From: Dyadobacter alkalitolerans DSM 23607
GTDB lineage: Bacteria; Bacteroidota; Bacteroidia; Cytophagales; Spirosomataceae
Length of the DNA stretch: 64,000 nucleotides
Reading direction: 5' to 3'
Assembly: GCF_000428845.1 (NCBI RefSeq)
Contig: NZ_AUAS01000005.1
Span: forward strand, 186,001-250,000
The notes under the pieces are model-generated. The model worked only from the letters and a program-made list of their open reading frames with translations, had not been told where the DNA came from and did no database searches. The translations under genes and the position numbers were made by a program. Positions 35,214-44,525 of this stretch are shown piece by piece; position 1 is the stretch's first letter; every line of letters starts with the position of its first letter.

Positions 35214-36116
35214 TCACAACCAGCCCTTCTTTTTGAACCAGCCATAAATTGCAACCGTGATAAGCCCCATAACAATCATCACAACGGGGTAACCATATCT
35301 CATCCGCAACTCGGGCATAAAGTCGAAGTTCATGCCGTAAATACCGACGATAAAAGTTAAAGGCATAAAAAACACTGAAAACAGCGTAAGAACGCGAACG
35401 ATCTCGTTGGTACGCTGGGAAGAAATTGAAAAATAGATCATGACCAGCTGATTCATATTTTCAAAAAGCGTGTCATAAATGTTCTGCATTTTGACAAAAA
35501 GATCCCTCGTATCCCGTGTATAGGCATTGGAATGATCAGGAGCATCCATCTTGTCCACAATCTCATGCGATAACATGATGATGCGGCGCGTCACTTCCAC
35601 CCTGCGTCGGAGATAATACAGGCCCTTTAATAAAGAAGGCCTGCGGTTTTTGAGAAACATATTTTCCTCGTAAAACTCAATGTCACTCGTCAGTTTCACA
35701 GAAGGCGCTTCATAGGTGGATAGGCAGCTCTTAATGATCTCATTCACAAGATGTAATGTGTCCTTGCATTGATGTTGTTCGAGTTGATTTTCGGCAATGA
35801 AATTTGGCGCGTCCCACGGTTTACGGTGTAAGGTGATTACTTTTTCCTGGAACATAAAAATGGCAACCTTATCGGTCAGCTCCGGAACCGTATCTGCTTC
35901 CGGGCCGACCTTCTCGGAATGGAGCCGGAAAATGATGAACACGTAATCACCGACTTTTTCATATTTGGGAAGGTGGTCAGGCTGCAACCAGTCTTTGATG
36001 GAGGATTTATGGAGTGAATGAGCCTCGGTAAGTTGTTTCAACTCTTCCTCATTGGGGTCTGTAATATCCAGCCACTCGAATGGATATTTTGTCTTCTCAG
36101 CAATCGTATTGATCAT
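35214..36116 (-). CDS. corA: CorA family magnesium/cobalt transporter
   Basis: A 300-residue inner-membrane divalent-cation channel. A long cytoplasmic N-terminal domain (about 1-235) ends in two transmembrane helices (about 238-258 and 272-293) with the signature GMN at 261-263 (IYGMN). It should form a pentamer that passes Mg2+ (or Co2+/Ni2+). Just upstream on the same strand is a decayed NDH-2 gene whose stop lies 3 bases before this start, so the two were probably once one operon. Confidence 0.92.
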   Translation of the reverse strand: MINTIAEKTKYPFEWLDITDPNEEELKQLTEAHSLHKSSIKDWLQPDHLPKYEKVGDYVFIIFRLHSEKVGPEADTVPELTDKVAIFMFQEKVITLHRKPWDAPNFIAENQLEQHQCKDTLHLVNEIIKSCLSTYEAPSVKLTSDIEFYEENMFLKNRRPSLLKGLYYLRRRVEVTRRIIMLSHEIVDKMDAPDHSNAYTRDTRDLFVKMQNIYDTLFENMNQLVMIYFSISSQRTNEIVRVLTLFSVFFMPLTFIVGIYGMNFDFMPELRMRYGYPVVMIVMGLITVAIYGWFKKKGWL

Positions 36117-36119
36117 AAT

Positions 36120-36400
36120 TTATTTGTCGGGCTTTGCATCCATGATGAAGCGCAGTGACTGATCTCTGGTAACAAACGCAACCGTCCAGTTATAAAAAGT
36201 TCTCACCTGGTTCCGATAGCGGATCAAAGAGAACAAATGCACGACCAGCCACAGAAAGTAAGCTATAAAACCTTTGAAATGCAAACTGGAAGGTCGGCTA
36301 CGGCCTTGCTGATGCCGGTAATGGCCATTGTGCCATTGTCTACATAATGGAAATCTTGGAGCGGCTTGCCGTCGAGCATCACTACTTTTTCGTATCCATG
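36120..36400 (-). pseudogene. C-terminal remnant of a type II NADH dehydrogenase (NDH-2-like)
   Basis: On the minus strand 36290-36120 reads HFKGFIAYFLWLVVHLFSL, then RYRNQVRTFYNWTVAF and ends RFIMDAKPDK-stop: the membrane-anchoring tail of NDH-2 flavoproteins. Upstream (about 36400-36290) a different frame reads DFHYVDNGTMAITGISKAVADLP, the conserved segment preceding that tail. The two frames are joined by a frameshift near 36288-36294. The FAD/NADH domains are missing entirely, so this is a deletion remnant. The stop is 3 bases before corA. Confidence 0.8.
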
Positions 36401-36412
36401 TTCTTTAGTTTA

Positions 36413-36490
36413 TGCCCAATGCATGAAATCAGCTATTAGAATTGTGCCGAATGCATGAGCGCGCGCATGAAGGCATATTTCGCGCATGAA
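36413..36490. repeat. clustered CATGA-containing direct repeats
   Basis: TGCCCAATGCATGA (36413-36426) and TGCCGAATGCATGA (36445-36458) differ at one base. CGCGCATGAA occurs at 36462-36471 and again at 36481-36490. All carry CATGA in the same direction. They lie between the NDH-2 remnant and the rightward SDR gene in a region with no gene. Confidence 0.6.
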
Positions 36491-36634
36491 CACTGTGCAA
36501 AACATTGCTCATGCAGATATTTAATAAGATTTTTTGGAAAAAACATTGAAAACCACGCCCGTTCGATTCACTGGCACATGGTTTTAGGGATAGGCCGCAT
36601 TCACAATAATTAGAAACATTAACATTACTAAACC
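36491..36634. other. gene-free stretch upstream of the SDR gene
   Basis: No gene, RNA or clear promoter seen. A GTTCGATTC string near 36561 recalls a tRNA T-loop, but no acceptor or anticodon stem surrounds it. Confidence 0.4.
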
Positions 36635-37492
36635 ATGGATTACAACATAGATACGAAAGGACAGACGCAAGGTTCGCAGCCTGGTATTGAACACATTATG
36701 GATCCGGCTCCTGTCATAATCCGGGATAACTACCGCGGAAGCGGCAAGCTGGAAGGCAAAGCGGCACTGATTACCGGTGGAGACAGCGGGATAGGAAGAG
36801 CGGTAGCGGTTCATTTTGCACGGGAAGGCGCGGATGTGGCGATCGTCTACCTGGAAGAAGACCAGGATGCGCAGGAAACAAAGGCATTGGTAGAAGCAGA
36901 AGGAAAAAGATGTCTGCTCGTTCCGGGTGACATTCGTGACGAGTCATTTTGTAAAGACGCTGTTGCGCAGGTTGTCAGCGAGTTTGGAAAGTTGAATGTT
37001 CTGGTAAATAATGCTGCTGAACAGCATCCCAAGGAAGATATCCGGGAGATCACTGCCGAGCAGCTCCACGTAACCTTTGCTACCAACATCTTCTCATTCT
37101 TTTTCTTTACACAAGCTGCATTGCCGCATTTGGCAGAAGGTGACAACATTATTAATACAACATCGGTAACCGCATATCACGGCAGCCCTGCATTGCTGGA
37201 TTACTCTTCGACGAAAGGGGCAATTGTTGCATATACAAGATCGCTGGCACTGGCGCTGGCAGAGAAGAAAATAAGGGTGAATGCAGTAGCGCCCGGTCCG
37301 ATCTGGACGCCGCTAATCCCGGCCACATTTGATGCGGAGAAAGTAGAAAAATTTGGAAAAGACACGCCTATGGAGCGTCCGGGCCAGCCTGCTGAGGTTG
37401 CTCCGTCGTATGTTTTCCTGGCATGTGAGGATGCTTCTTACATCAGCGGACAGGTGCTGCACCCGAACGGTGGGCAAGTTGTTAACGGATAA
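36635..37492 (+). CDS. SDR family oxidoreductase (YghA/YhdG-like)
   Basis: A 285-residue SDR with an N-terminal extension of about 38 residues typical of the YghA/YhxC group (GSGKLEGKAALITGGDSGIG). TGGDSGIG at 47-54 binds cofactor; LLDYSSTKGAIVAYTRS carries the YxxxK pair (about 188-192). Stress-induced members act on aldehydes or sugars, but the substrate here is unknown. The gene ends at a strong bidirectional terminator whose stem starts 3 bases past its stop codon. Confidence 0.88.
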   Translation: MDYNIDTKGQTQGSQPGIEHIMDPAPVIIRDNYRGSGKLEGKAALITGGDSGIGRAVAVHFAREGADVAIVYLEEDQDAQETKALVEAEGKRCLLVPGDIRDESFCKDAVAQVVSEFGKLNVLVNNAAEQHPKEDIREITAEQLHVTFATNIFSFFFFTQAALPHLAEGDNIINTTSVTAYHGSPALLDYSSTKGAIVAYTRSLALALAEKKIRVNAVAPGPIWTPLIPATFDAEKVEKFGKDTPMERPGQPAEVAPSYVFLACEDASYISGQVLHPNGGQVVNG

Positions 37493-37494
37493 TA

Positions 37495-37534
37495 GTAAAT
37501 TAAAAATGGGCCCTATGGCCCATTTTTAATTTAC
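37495..37534. terminator. long bidirectional terminator hairpin
   Basis: A perfect 18-bp stem (GTAAATTAAAAATGGGCC and its complement) with a 4-base loop, between convergent genes. The stop codon of the leftward kinase gene (37526-37528) lies inside the right arm. Confidence 0.85.
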
Positions 37535-40500
37535 CTCGACTTCCGAACGTTGCAGGAGCCACTTCACAATGGTTTCTTGCAATGTATCTTTCACGACGGG
37601 TTTGGTGAGATAATCGTCCATTCCCGCATCAATGCACTTCTCCCGCTCGCCCACCACTGTTCCCGCAGTAAGCGCAATGATTGGGATCCTTCTGCCCGAT
37701 TCCATCCTGCGTATCTCCTGCGTGGCTTCATAACCATTCACTTCGGGCATCTGGATATCCATAAATATGATGTCAGGATTTGTTTCCGCATATAGTTTGA
37801 CGGCTTCTCTCCCGTTCACGGCTTCGATCATGGTCACATTGGACAAAATCTTTCCTAACATGGTCTTTACCAGCAACATATTGATCTTGTGATCTTCGGC
37901 AATCAGCACTGTAATGGCGTCGGATGATGTTTCGGTACTTAGGCTGTTCGCAGTGTCGACGGTTAGTTGCCGGGTGGGCTGATTTTTGGTATGTATTCGC
38001 GACAACATCGAAAACAACTGCTTGATCTTGACAGGCTTTACCAGAAAACGCGGAACGTTGAGCTCAGTCATTACAGCCGTGAGCGTTTCCTCTTCAAAAG
38101 AGTCATTGAGCAGGATTATAGGTAAATCTTTCAAATCCTGATCATTGCTGTTGCGGACTTTACGTATCGTTTCAATGCCGTCCATTTCCGGCATCTGGCA
38201 ATCCATCAGGACTACATCATATTTCACGTCCGAAAATAATTTTTCCAATGCTTCCTGCCCGCTAGAAACAAAATCGGAATCAATGTCTTTGTTGATCAGG
38301 ACGTCGGTGAGGATAGTTCCGTTATGCACATTGTCGTCCACCACAAGGACACGCCTGATGTTGTCCGTATTGTCCCAGAAGAACTCGTCCCCGTCCGGGA
38401 TGATTTTGAATGTTACATCAAAAAAGAAAATACTGCCTTCATTGGCCTTGCTGCTGAGCTGCAATCGGCTGTTCATTAATTCCAGCAGACTGTTAGAGAT
38501 GGTAAGGCCCAGACCTGTGCCGCCAAATCGTTTTGTCGTGGAAGAATCCGCCTGGGAAAAAGCATCAAATATCTTACGCTGGTTTTCGGGCTCAATCCCG
38601 ATCCCGGTGTCCCGCACCAGAAAACGGATGGCCACTTCATCATCATTGCGGCCAAGCAATGCTATTTGCAGCTCTACCTCCCCGTCGATCGTAAATTTCA
38701 CTGCATTGCTAAGCAGGTTTGCCAAAACCTGTTTCAGACGCAACGGATCTGCCAGCACATAATGCGGAATATCTGCCGGAATGTTTAAAAGCATTTCCAG
38801 ATGTTTCTGCTGCGCCTGGTAAGTAAGCATATCCGCTACCTGCCCGCAGACTGTCAGCAGATCTGTTTTCTCATAGCGAAGATCCAGCTTTCCGGCCTCG
38901 ATTTTAGAGAAGTCGAGAATATCATTGATGATTTCCAGCAGCGAATTGGCGGATTGGAAAACCATGGACATGTATTGCTGCTGCGTTTCGTCCAGGCGCG
39001 TTTTCATCAGCAAATCGGTGAATCCAACCACGCCGTTAAGCGGCGTCCGTATTTCATGGCTCATATTGGCCAGAAATTCGGATTTAAGCTTGCTCGCTGA
39101 TTCAGCCTGTTCGCGTGCTTCCAGCAGTTCCAGCTCTGCGTGCTTTCGCTGCGTAATGTCCCTGATCACCGCTTGTATGATCTGGGAGTCGTTAACATTG
39201 ATCAGATTCAGGAGCACTTCTGCAACGAAACTGTCCGTGTCAGGCCCAAACCGCTTGAATACCCATTCAAAACGATGGCTCCCGATCTCGTAAGCCGTTT
39301 CAAGATTCTCTTTGGCAATGCCGGCCAGCTGGTCGTAGGATGTGTAAGTTGCAGCGGCGAGCTCTTCATGCGTTTTACCGATCAGATTGTCAATCGAATC
39401 CAGATTAAACATTCTCAATGCGGCCTGATTGCAATCCAGGTATCCCTTCCTATCGAGCAGCACTACTGCGTCGCTTGTGGAGTCGTACAGACTGCGAAAC
39501 TTAGCTTCCGAATCAAGGATAGCCTCGTCTGAGCGTTTGCGGCTGGTTATATCCTGAAATGCCCCGTAAAGTCTCACACAGGCGCCATCCACCATTTCGG
39601 ACTTGCCTATCGTCCTGACCCAGATCTCATTGCCTTTTGAAGTAGTCAGCTGCAACTCAATGTCCCAGGGCGTTCCGTGGGTAATTCCGTCCAGCACCAC
39701 CCTATTGATGGCATCGCGGCTCGCGCCTTCTTTATAAAATGAAATTGCCGTGTTGGCATCCGGTAAAAAATCTTCGTCTACTTCGTGTATCTGTCTTGTG
39801 ATGGAAGACCAATACAATTCACCCGTTTTGGCATGCAGTTCCCATCCGCCGATCCGGGCAACGCTGTTTGTTTGTTCCAGAAGATCTTTCATCCGCCGCA
39901 TTTCGTCGTCCGACTTCTTGCGCGCGGTAATGTCCCTCTCTATTGCAATGTAATTCGTACAGTTTCCTTCATTGTCAAAAACGGGTGTAATCTTCAAGTC
40001 AACCCAGTAGCATTCCCCATTTTTTTTATAACACAAGATTTCAACCTGAATGACCTTCTTTTCTATGCTGGCCTTATTGATTGTCTCGACCGTGGCCATA
40101 TCCGTTTTAGGGCCGCACAGGAGATCCACCGGTCGGCGGCCTTTCACTTCGCGCCGGGTATAGCCGGTCTGGTTCTCGTATGCCCTGTTTACCCATGTGA
40201 TTAATCCCCTGCTATCGGTTATCACTATGTAATCCGTTGTGTTAGAAGCAACAATAGCCAGTTCTTTCAACCTTTCACGGGAGCGGCGAAGCTCGGTAAT
40301 GTTGTGGCTGGTCAGGATAATTTCGTTGCCCCGGGCGTCGATGCTCGCATTGGTATTACTCCAGGACCACGTTCCGTTCTTATGCAGGATGCGGTGCTCT
40401 ATCCCGCCGCGGATGGGCGTATTGGTTTCAACGACCTTTAAAAGGGAAGCTGTACACAAATGCAGGTCATCGGGATGTATATAGTCTGTAAAGGATTGGC

Positions 40501-41050
40501 CCAGGGTTTCTTTGATCTGATACCCATATACTCTTGTCCAGCTTGGCGAAACATAAGTGAATGTCAGCGTTGGAGATAATGTAAAAAGAACGTCCTGGAC
40601 ATTGGACACCAATACAGAAAGGTCCTGTTCTGTTTTGATCTTCTGCGTGATGTCATAACCCAGGCAAAAAATCTCCTTTACCGTGCCTGATTCATCTTTC
40701 AGGGCAGTAAATTCCCACTGGGTTGTGGCGATTGTGTTGTGTTTAGAACGTTTTCTGAGAATTACGGAATGTGGCTTGCCCGGACTTAGCAGGCATAGTT
40801 CAGCTACTCTGAGGCATTTTTCTATATCTTCATTGACCACGCCCATGAGGGATGAGTGCCCTAGAAGCTCCTCACGTTGCACGCCATAGAAATTGCAGAA
40901 ATAATCATTAAGGAAGATATAGTTTCCGTCAATATCTGTACGGACGACATACATGGAATGACTACCCATGAAAGTCTGAAAGAGCTGAAAGTCGCTTGCA
41001 TTATTGGGTCCGCCCTGTTCCTCGGACATTGCGTTACCTGATGTATTCAT
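37526..41050 (-). CDS. hybrid sensor histidine kinase with multiple PAS domains and two receiver domains
   Basis: A 1174-residue cytoplasmic hybrid kinase with no signal or membrane segment. About five PAS/PAC units fill residues 20-640 (motifs such as GYDITQKIKTEQ, ERDITARKKSDDE, AVIRDITQRKHAE). The HisKA phosphoacceptor is H665 in ANMSHEIRTPLNG, followed by an ATPase domain (GLGLTISNSLLELM). Two receiver domains follow, with phospho-acceptor aspartates D950 (LMDCQMPEMDG) and D1098 (FMDIQMPEVNG). A phosphorelay to an unlinked Hpt or regulator is likely. No partner gene is adjacent. Confidence 0.9.
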   Translation of the reverse strand: MNTSGNAMSEEQGGPNNASDFQLFQTFMGSHSMYVVRTDIDGNYIFLNDYFCNFYGVQREELLGHSSLMGVVNEDIEKCLRVAELCLLSPGKPHSVILRKRSKHNTIATTQWEFTALKDESGTVKEIFCLGYDITQKIKTEQDLSVLVSNVQDVLFTLSPTLTFTYVSPSWTRVYGYQIKETLGQSFTDYIHPDDLHLCTASLLKVVETNTPIRGGIEHRILHKNGTWSWSNTNASIDARGNEIILTSHNITELRRSRERLKELAIVASNTTDYIVITDSRGLITWVNRAYENQTGYTRREVKGRRPVDLLCGPKTDMATVETINKASIEKKVIQVEILCYKKNGECYWVDLKITPVFDNEGNCTNYIAIERDITARKKSDDEMRRMKDLLEQTNSVARIGGWELHAKTGELYWSSITRQIHEVDEDFLPDANTAISFYKEGASRDAINRVVLDGITHGTPWDIELQLTTSKGNEIWVRTIGKSEMVDGACVRLYGAFQDITSRKRSDEAILDSEAKFRSLYDSTSDAVVLLDRKGYLDCNQAALRMFNLDSIDNLIGKTHEELAAATYTSYDQLAGIAKENLETAYEIGSHRFEWVFKRFGPDTDSFVAEVLLNLINVNDSQIIQAVIRDITQRKHAELELLEAREQAESASKLKSEFLANMSHEIRTPLNGVVGFTDLLMKTRLDETQQQYMSMVFQSANSLLEIINDILDFSKIEAGKLDLRYEKTDLLTVCGQVADMLTYQAQQKHLEMLLNIPADIPHYVLADPLRLKQVLANLLSNAVKFTIDGEVELQIALLGRNDDEVAIRFLVRDTGIGIEPENQRKIFDAFSQADSSTTKRFGGTGLGLTISNSLLELMNSRLQLSSKANEGSIFFFDVTFKIIPDGDEFFWDNTDNIRRVLVVDDNVHNGTILTDVLINKDIDSDFVSSGQEALEKLFSDVKYDVVLMDCQMPEMDGIETIRKVRNSNDQDLKDLPIILLNDSFEEETLTAVMTELNVPRFLVKPVKIKQLFSMLSRIHTKNQPTRQLTVDTANSLSTETSSDAITVLIAEDHKINMLLVKTMLGKILSNVTMIEAVNGREAVKLYAETNPDIIFMDIQMPEVNGYEATQEIRRMESGRRIPIIALTAGTVVGEREKCIDAGMDDYLTKPVVKDTLQETIVKWLLQRSEVEVN

Positions 41051-41274
41051 TAATCAAAATTCCTTACAATTAAGCGTCGGTGTCACAAATACATATATCC
41101 GTACAATATAGCTTTTATTTAATTACTTTAACGGTTACAACAGGATAGTTTATAATACTTTTCGTAACAAAACAGAGCTACTTCGACATCTTCATGTAGA
41201 ATGCGTATTTAGGACGCAAAATGTCACATTTTCAGCAATATCAGATAAGATCGTATAGAAATTAGAGCAAGAAA

Positions 41275-41451
41275 TTAATCCTTCTTTTTCGGCACCTTTG
41301 CGCCTTCTTTCCGTGCCTCGGATAAACCGATGGCCACGGCTTGTTTCTTGGATGTCACCTTCTTACCCGAACCTGTTTTCAGTTTTCCTTCTTTTTGTTC
41401 GTGCATCGCTTCCTCTACTTTTTCTCCGGCCTTTTTTGAATACTTTGCCAT
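41275..41451 (-). CDS. DUF6496-like small lysine-rich protein
   Basis: A 58-residue, very basic protein (MAKYSKKAGEKVEEAMHEQK start; AIGLSEARKEGAKVPKKK end). Small proteins with this KxxSxKKQAVAIGLSEARK pattern are common in bacteria and are grouped as DUF6496; their role is unknown, although the basic character suggests nucleic-acid contact. It is transcribed leftward, between the large kinase gene and the amidohydrolase gene, with about 220 bases of unclear sequence downstream. Confidence 0.75.
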   Translation of the reverse strand: MAKYSKKAGEKVEEAMHEQKEGKLKTGSGKKVTSKKQAVAIGLSEARKEGAKVPKKKD

Positions 41452-41588
41452 GATTACAAGAATTTAGGTTGAAATAATTTACTTTGACGTTCAAAAATGA
41501 TTCTCCGTTTTATACAAAAGCTATACCAGTTGAAAGCTATTACATGGTTCGGTACGGTTATAGTGCAAGATTTCAAAAATGCTTCTTT

Positions 41589-42923
41589 ATGAAAAATCAG
41601 GCCAATCACTTTTTCTTACTTCTGCTGCTGGTAACCGGATTTTCTGCCATCAGTCAGCCGCAGTCCATTATATTGAAGAACGCGACGGTGATCGATGGCA
41701 CCGGCGAAGAGCCGCGCGAGGATACGGACATTCTGATCATGGATGGCCGGGTGGTCGCGGTAGAATCCAACATTAAACTGAACGGTGCGAAGGAGATTAA
41801 TCTGACAGGGAAGACGGTAATCCCGTCGCTGATATGTGCGCATGCGCATGTCGGCACTTTGCTGGGGACAACTTCTTCGGCAGAAAATTACACGAGAGAA
41901 AATGTGCTGCGCCAGCTCAAAAAATATCAGGATTATGGAGTTAATGCAGTGCTTGCTATGGGCACCGACAGGCCTTTGATCTTCGACGGCATGCGGGATT
42001 CGACGGTGGCGGGTTTGCTTCCGGGCGCTCGCCTCTTTTCGGCAGGGTACGGCTTCAATACACCCGATCCCAACCCGGGTTCATGGATGAACTTGCTTTT
42101 CCGCCCGGAAAATCCTGAGGAAGTGCCCGCCATGCTGGATAAGCTGGTTCCGCTTAAACCTACGGTTGTGAAGATATGGGTGGACGATCATGGCGGCAAT
42201 GCTCAGAAAATGAAGCCCGAAATATACCAGGCCATTATCACCGAAGCGCATAAACGCAATATCCGCGTGGCAGCACATTTGTTTTATGCAGAAGACGCAC
42301 GGCTCCTGACCGAGGCTGGCATTGATATCATCGCCCACAGCATTCGCGACAGGACGGTGGATGCGGAGCTTTTGAATAAAATGAAGGAGAAGAACGTCAT
42401 ATACATCCCCACACTTGCACTGGACGAATATCAGTTTGCCTACGCCAGTCAGCCGGACTGGATCAATGATGACTTTTTTATAAAATCATTGGAACCGGGC
42501 GTGCTTGAAATGGTTACCGATCCGGCTTACGCAGAAAAAGTCCGGGCATCTGCTGACTATGAACGGAATGCTGCTGCATTTAAAACAGCATTAATTAACC
42601 TCAAAAAAATCGTGGATGCGGGCATTACCGTCGCGCTCGGCACCGATTCCGGCGCATTTCCGATCAGGACGCAGGGTTTCACAGAACATCTGGAACTTGA
42701 ACTGATGGTCCAGGCGGGCCTTACCCCAGTTCAGGCCATTATGCTTGCAACTCAAAATGCGGCAAAAGCGTTGAAAATTGACAATGAGCTCGGCACACTG
42801 ACGCGTGGCAAAAAAGCCGATCTGATCATTCTGAGTGCTAACCCTGCTAATGATATCAAAAACACGCGCAAAATTGAAGCGGTTTGGAAAGACGGCCTCG
42901 AGGCTAGTAAAGGTCCTTTGTGA
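41589..42923 (+). CDS. secreted amidohydrolase family protein
   Basis: A 444-residue protein. The ATG at 41589 (MKNQANHFFLLLLL) provides a Sec signal peptide; the frame is open upstream to 41484 without a domain. The amidohydrolase metal site is visible: AHAHVG with H85/H87, further His in VAAHLFYAEDA and IIAHSIRD, and the late Asp in GTDSGAFPIRT. A PxxAIMLATQNAAKAL and GKKADLIILSANP end is typical. It may cleave cyclic amides, peptides (imidazolonepropionase/prolidase-like) or lactones; the substrate is open. Confidence 0.85.
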   Translation: MKNQANHFFLLLLLVTGFSAISQPQSIILKNATVIDGTGEEPREDTDILIMDGRVVAVESNIKLNGAKEINLTGKTVIPSLICAHAHVGTLLGTTSSAENYTRENVLRQLKKYQDYGVNAVLAMGTDRPLIFDGMRDSTVAGLLPGARLFSAGYGFNTPDPNPGSWMNLLFRPENPEEVPAMLDKLVPLKPTVVKIWVDDHGGNAQKMKPEIYQAIITEAHKRNIRVAAHLFYAEDARLLTEAGIDIIAHSIRDRTVDAELLNKMKEKNVIYIPTLALDEYQFAYASQPDWINDDFFIKSLEPGVLEMVTDPAYAEKVRASADYERNAAAFKTALINLKKIVDAGITVALGTDSGAFPIRTQGFTEHLELELMVQAGLTPVQAIMLATQNAAKALKIDNELGTLTRGKKADLIILSANPANDIKNTRKIEAVWKDGLEASKGPL

Positions 42924-42951
42924 AGCGATTGGAAAAAAAACACTCCTGAAT

Positions 42952-43320
42952 ATGAAAATTGAATTTGAAAGACTGAATCACATCATGCTGTGCATTCCTC
43001 CCGGTGCAGAAGAAGCCGCCAGGGAATTTTACGGCGGTGTATTGGGTTTGAAAGAGCTGAGAGAAACGGGCTATCCGCTTCCGAATGGCGCTATCTGGTT
43101 TGCCATGGGCGATATTGAGCTCCATATCCGGGCAGAGGAGCCTTCGGAGCAGTCGCAGCGGCATCCTGCATTTGAGGTGAAGAACCTGGATGCGGCGCGG
43201 GAAATTTTGGAAAAGAATGGAATTGCAATCCGGCAGGACAGCCTCATACCCGACCGGAAGCGATTTTCCTTCCGCGATCCGTTCGGTAACCGCATTGAAC
43301 TGATAGAAATGTTAGCTTGA
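42952..43320 (+). CDS. VOC superfamily (glyoxalase-like) protein
   Basis: A 122-residue protein with one vicinal-oxygen-chelate domain. It starts at ATG 42952 (MKIEFERLNHIMLCIPPGAE), 28 bases past the amidohydrolase stop, suggesting co-transcription. H10, E/H residues in IWFAMGDIELHIRAEE and the GNRIELIE end fit the family. Functions range from glyoxalase to dioxygenase or antibiotic binding; none can be chosen here. Confidence 0.82.
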   Translation: MKIEFERLNHIMLCIPPGAEEAAREFYGGVLGLKELRETGYPLPNGAIWFAMGDIELHIRAEEPSEQSQRHPAFEVKNLDAAREILEKNGIAIRQDSLIPDRKRFSFRDPFGNRIELIEMLA

Positions 43321-43523
43321 AATCGTGTCTAAGTTCCAGGCTAACATCGTATACCAGGGTCGGTCAGCTTCTGGATTCTGTACTAAACCATCGAAAACTC
43401 CGCTTGGCAGACTGGTTGCTGCAATTCTGTTAAATTATTCCTGTGCGGTGTTAAAACGTCGTAAATGGAAAAAGTAATTCTAAATTTGCATGCGCATTTG
43501 CAGCGGACACACCGTTTTCCTTG
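43321..43523. other. intergenic region upstream of the polysaccharide locus
   Basis: About 200 bases without a gene. TAAATTTG at 43481-43488 fits the Bacteroidota -7 form and could start the seven-gene polysaccharide transcript about 30 bases before its first ATG; no good -33 partner is visible, so the promoter is tentative. Confidence 0.4.
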
Positions 43524-44525
43524 ATGTTAAAATATTTTTATAGATTTTTAATCCTCGTCGTGATCCTGGCGGTTACCACGGAAGTTGTATTGAGATATAA
43601 ATATGGCTTCTGTAATTCTCCGCTCTATATTTCGGATCCGGATTTTGAATACATATATGCGCCCGACCAGGATGTGAAACGGTTTGGTTACCGCGTGCAG
43701 ACCAACAGCTTTTCCATGCGCAATGAAGAAGTCCTGCCGTCGGATAGCATTGTGATCCTGCTTATCGGCGATTCGGTGGTAAACGGCGGAAGCCTTACCG
43801 ACCAGGACAGCATTGCTTCTACTCTACTTGAAAAGCGTTTTCTGAAAGATTTCGGTACGCGCGTTCGGGTGCTGAACATTTCGGCCGGCTCGTGGGGCCC
43901 CGATAACATTGCCGCCTATCTTAAAAAATACGGAACATTCAAGGCCAGGCTGATGTGCCTGGTTACCAGCAGCCACGATGCGTACGATATCATGTCGCAC
44001 CAAAGTCCTGTGGGCATCGATCCCGGCTGGCCCGATAAGCAATATAAAGTGGCGCTCTACGAACTCTGGGATCGTTACCGGTGGATTTTCTTTTACTATT
44101 TCAACACCTGGTTTTTCGCCCCAACCATTGAAAAAAACCCTGAGAGAGCCCTTCTGGATTCTATGGAAAGGGATTCGCTGAAAAAAGAAGAGCTTAATGA
44201 TGCCGGAATCAGGAAGCCAGGATTGACTTTTAATCCCGGGTATGAGCAGATTTACGAAATCGCTAAAAAAGATTCTATCCCACTCTTCATTTATCTCCAC
44301 CCCGAAACTTCGGAAATAGAGCTGGGACATTTCAATGATCAGGGCGACCAGATTATAGCCTTTGCCATTCAGCACGATATCCGGCTTGTGAACGAATTCA
44401 GCCTGGGAATTGATCCCAAATATTACCGGAAGCTGGATGTTGTACATTATAACAGCCAGGGACAGCTTTTTTTGGCAAACAATCTTTATCCTTTGTTCCA
44501 GGAATATTTAAATCTTAAAAAATAA
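43524..44525 (+). CDS. membrane-anchored SGNH/GDSL-type hydrolase-like protein
   Basis: A 333-residue protein; I use the ATG at 43524 rather than the TTG just before it. Residues 5-22 form a membrane anchor. LLIGDSVVNGG holds the GDS motif (82-84) with the nucleophile S84; the Asp/His pair lies in the KLDVVHYNSQGQ stretch (about 310-320). Such proteins in polysaccharide loci act as O-acetyl transferases or esterases on the polymer. It begins the locus, and its last base overlaps the ATG of the first glycosyltransferase. Confidence 0.75.
   Translation: MLKYFYRFLILVVILAVTTEVVLRYKYGFCNSPLYISDPDFEYIYAPDQDVKRFGYRVQTNSFSMRNEEVLPSDSIVILLIGDSVVNGGSLTDQDSIASTLLEKRFLKDFGTRVRVLNISAGSWGPDNIAAYLKKYGTFKARLMCLVTSSHDAYDIMSHQSPVGIDPGWPDKQYKVALYELWDRYRWIFFYYFNTWFFAPTIEKNPERALLDSMERDSLKKEELNDAGIRKPGLTFNPGYEQIYEIAKKDSIPLFIYLHPETSEIELGHFNDQGDQIIAFAIQHDIRLVNEFSLGIDPKYYRKLDVVHYNSQGQLFLANNLYPLFQEYLNLKK

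Noticed and set aside
36546..36580. A tRNA because of GTTCGATTC near 36561.
   Set aside because: No acceptor stem, D-arm or anticodon arm can be folded around it.
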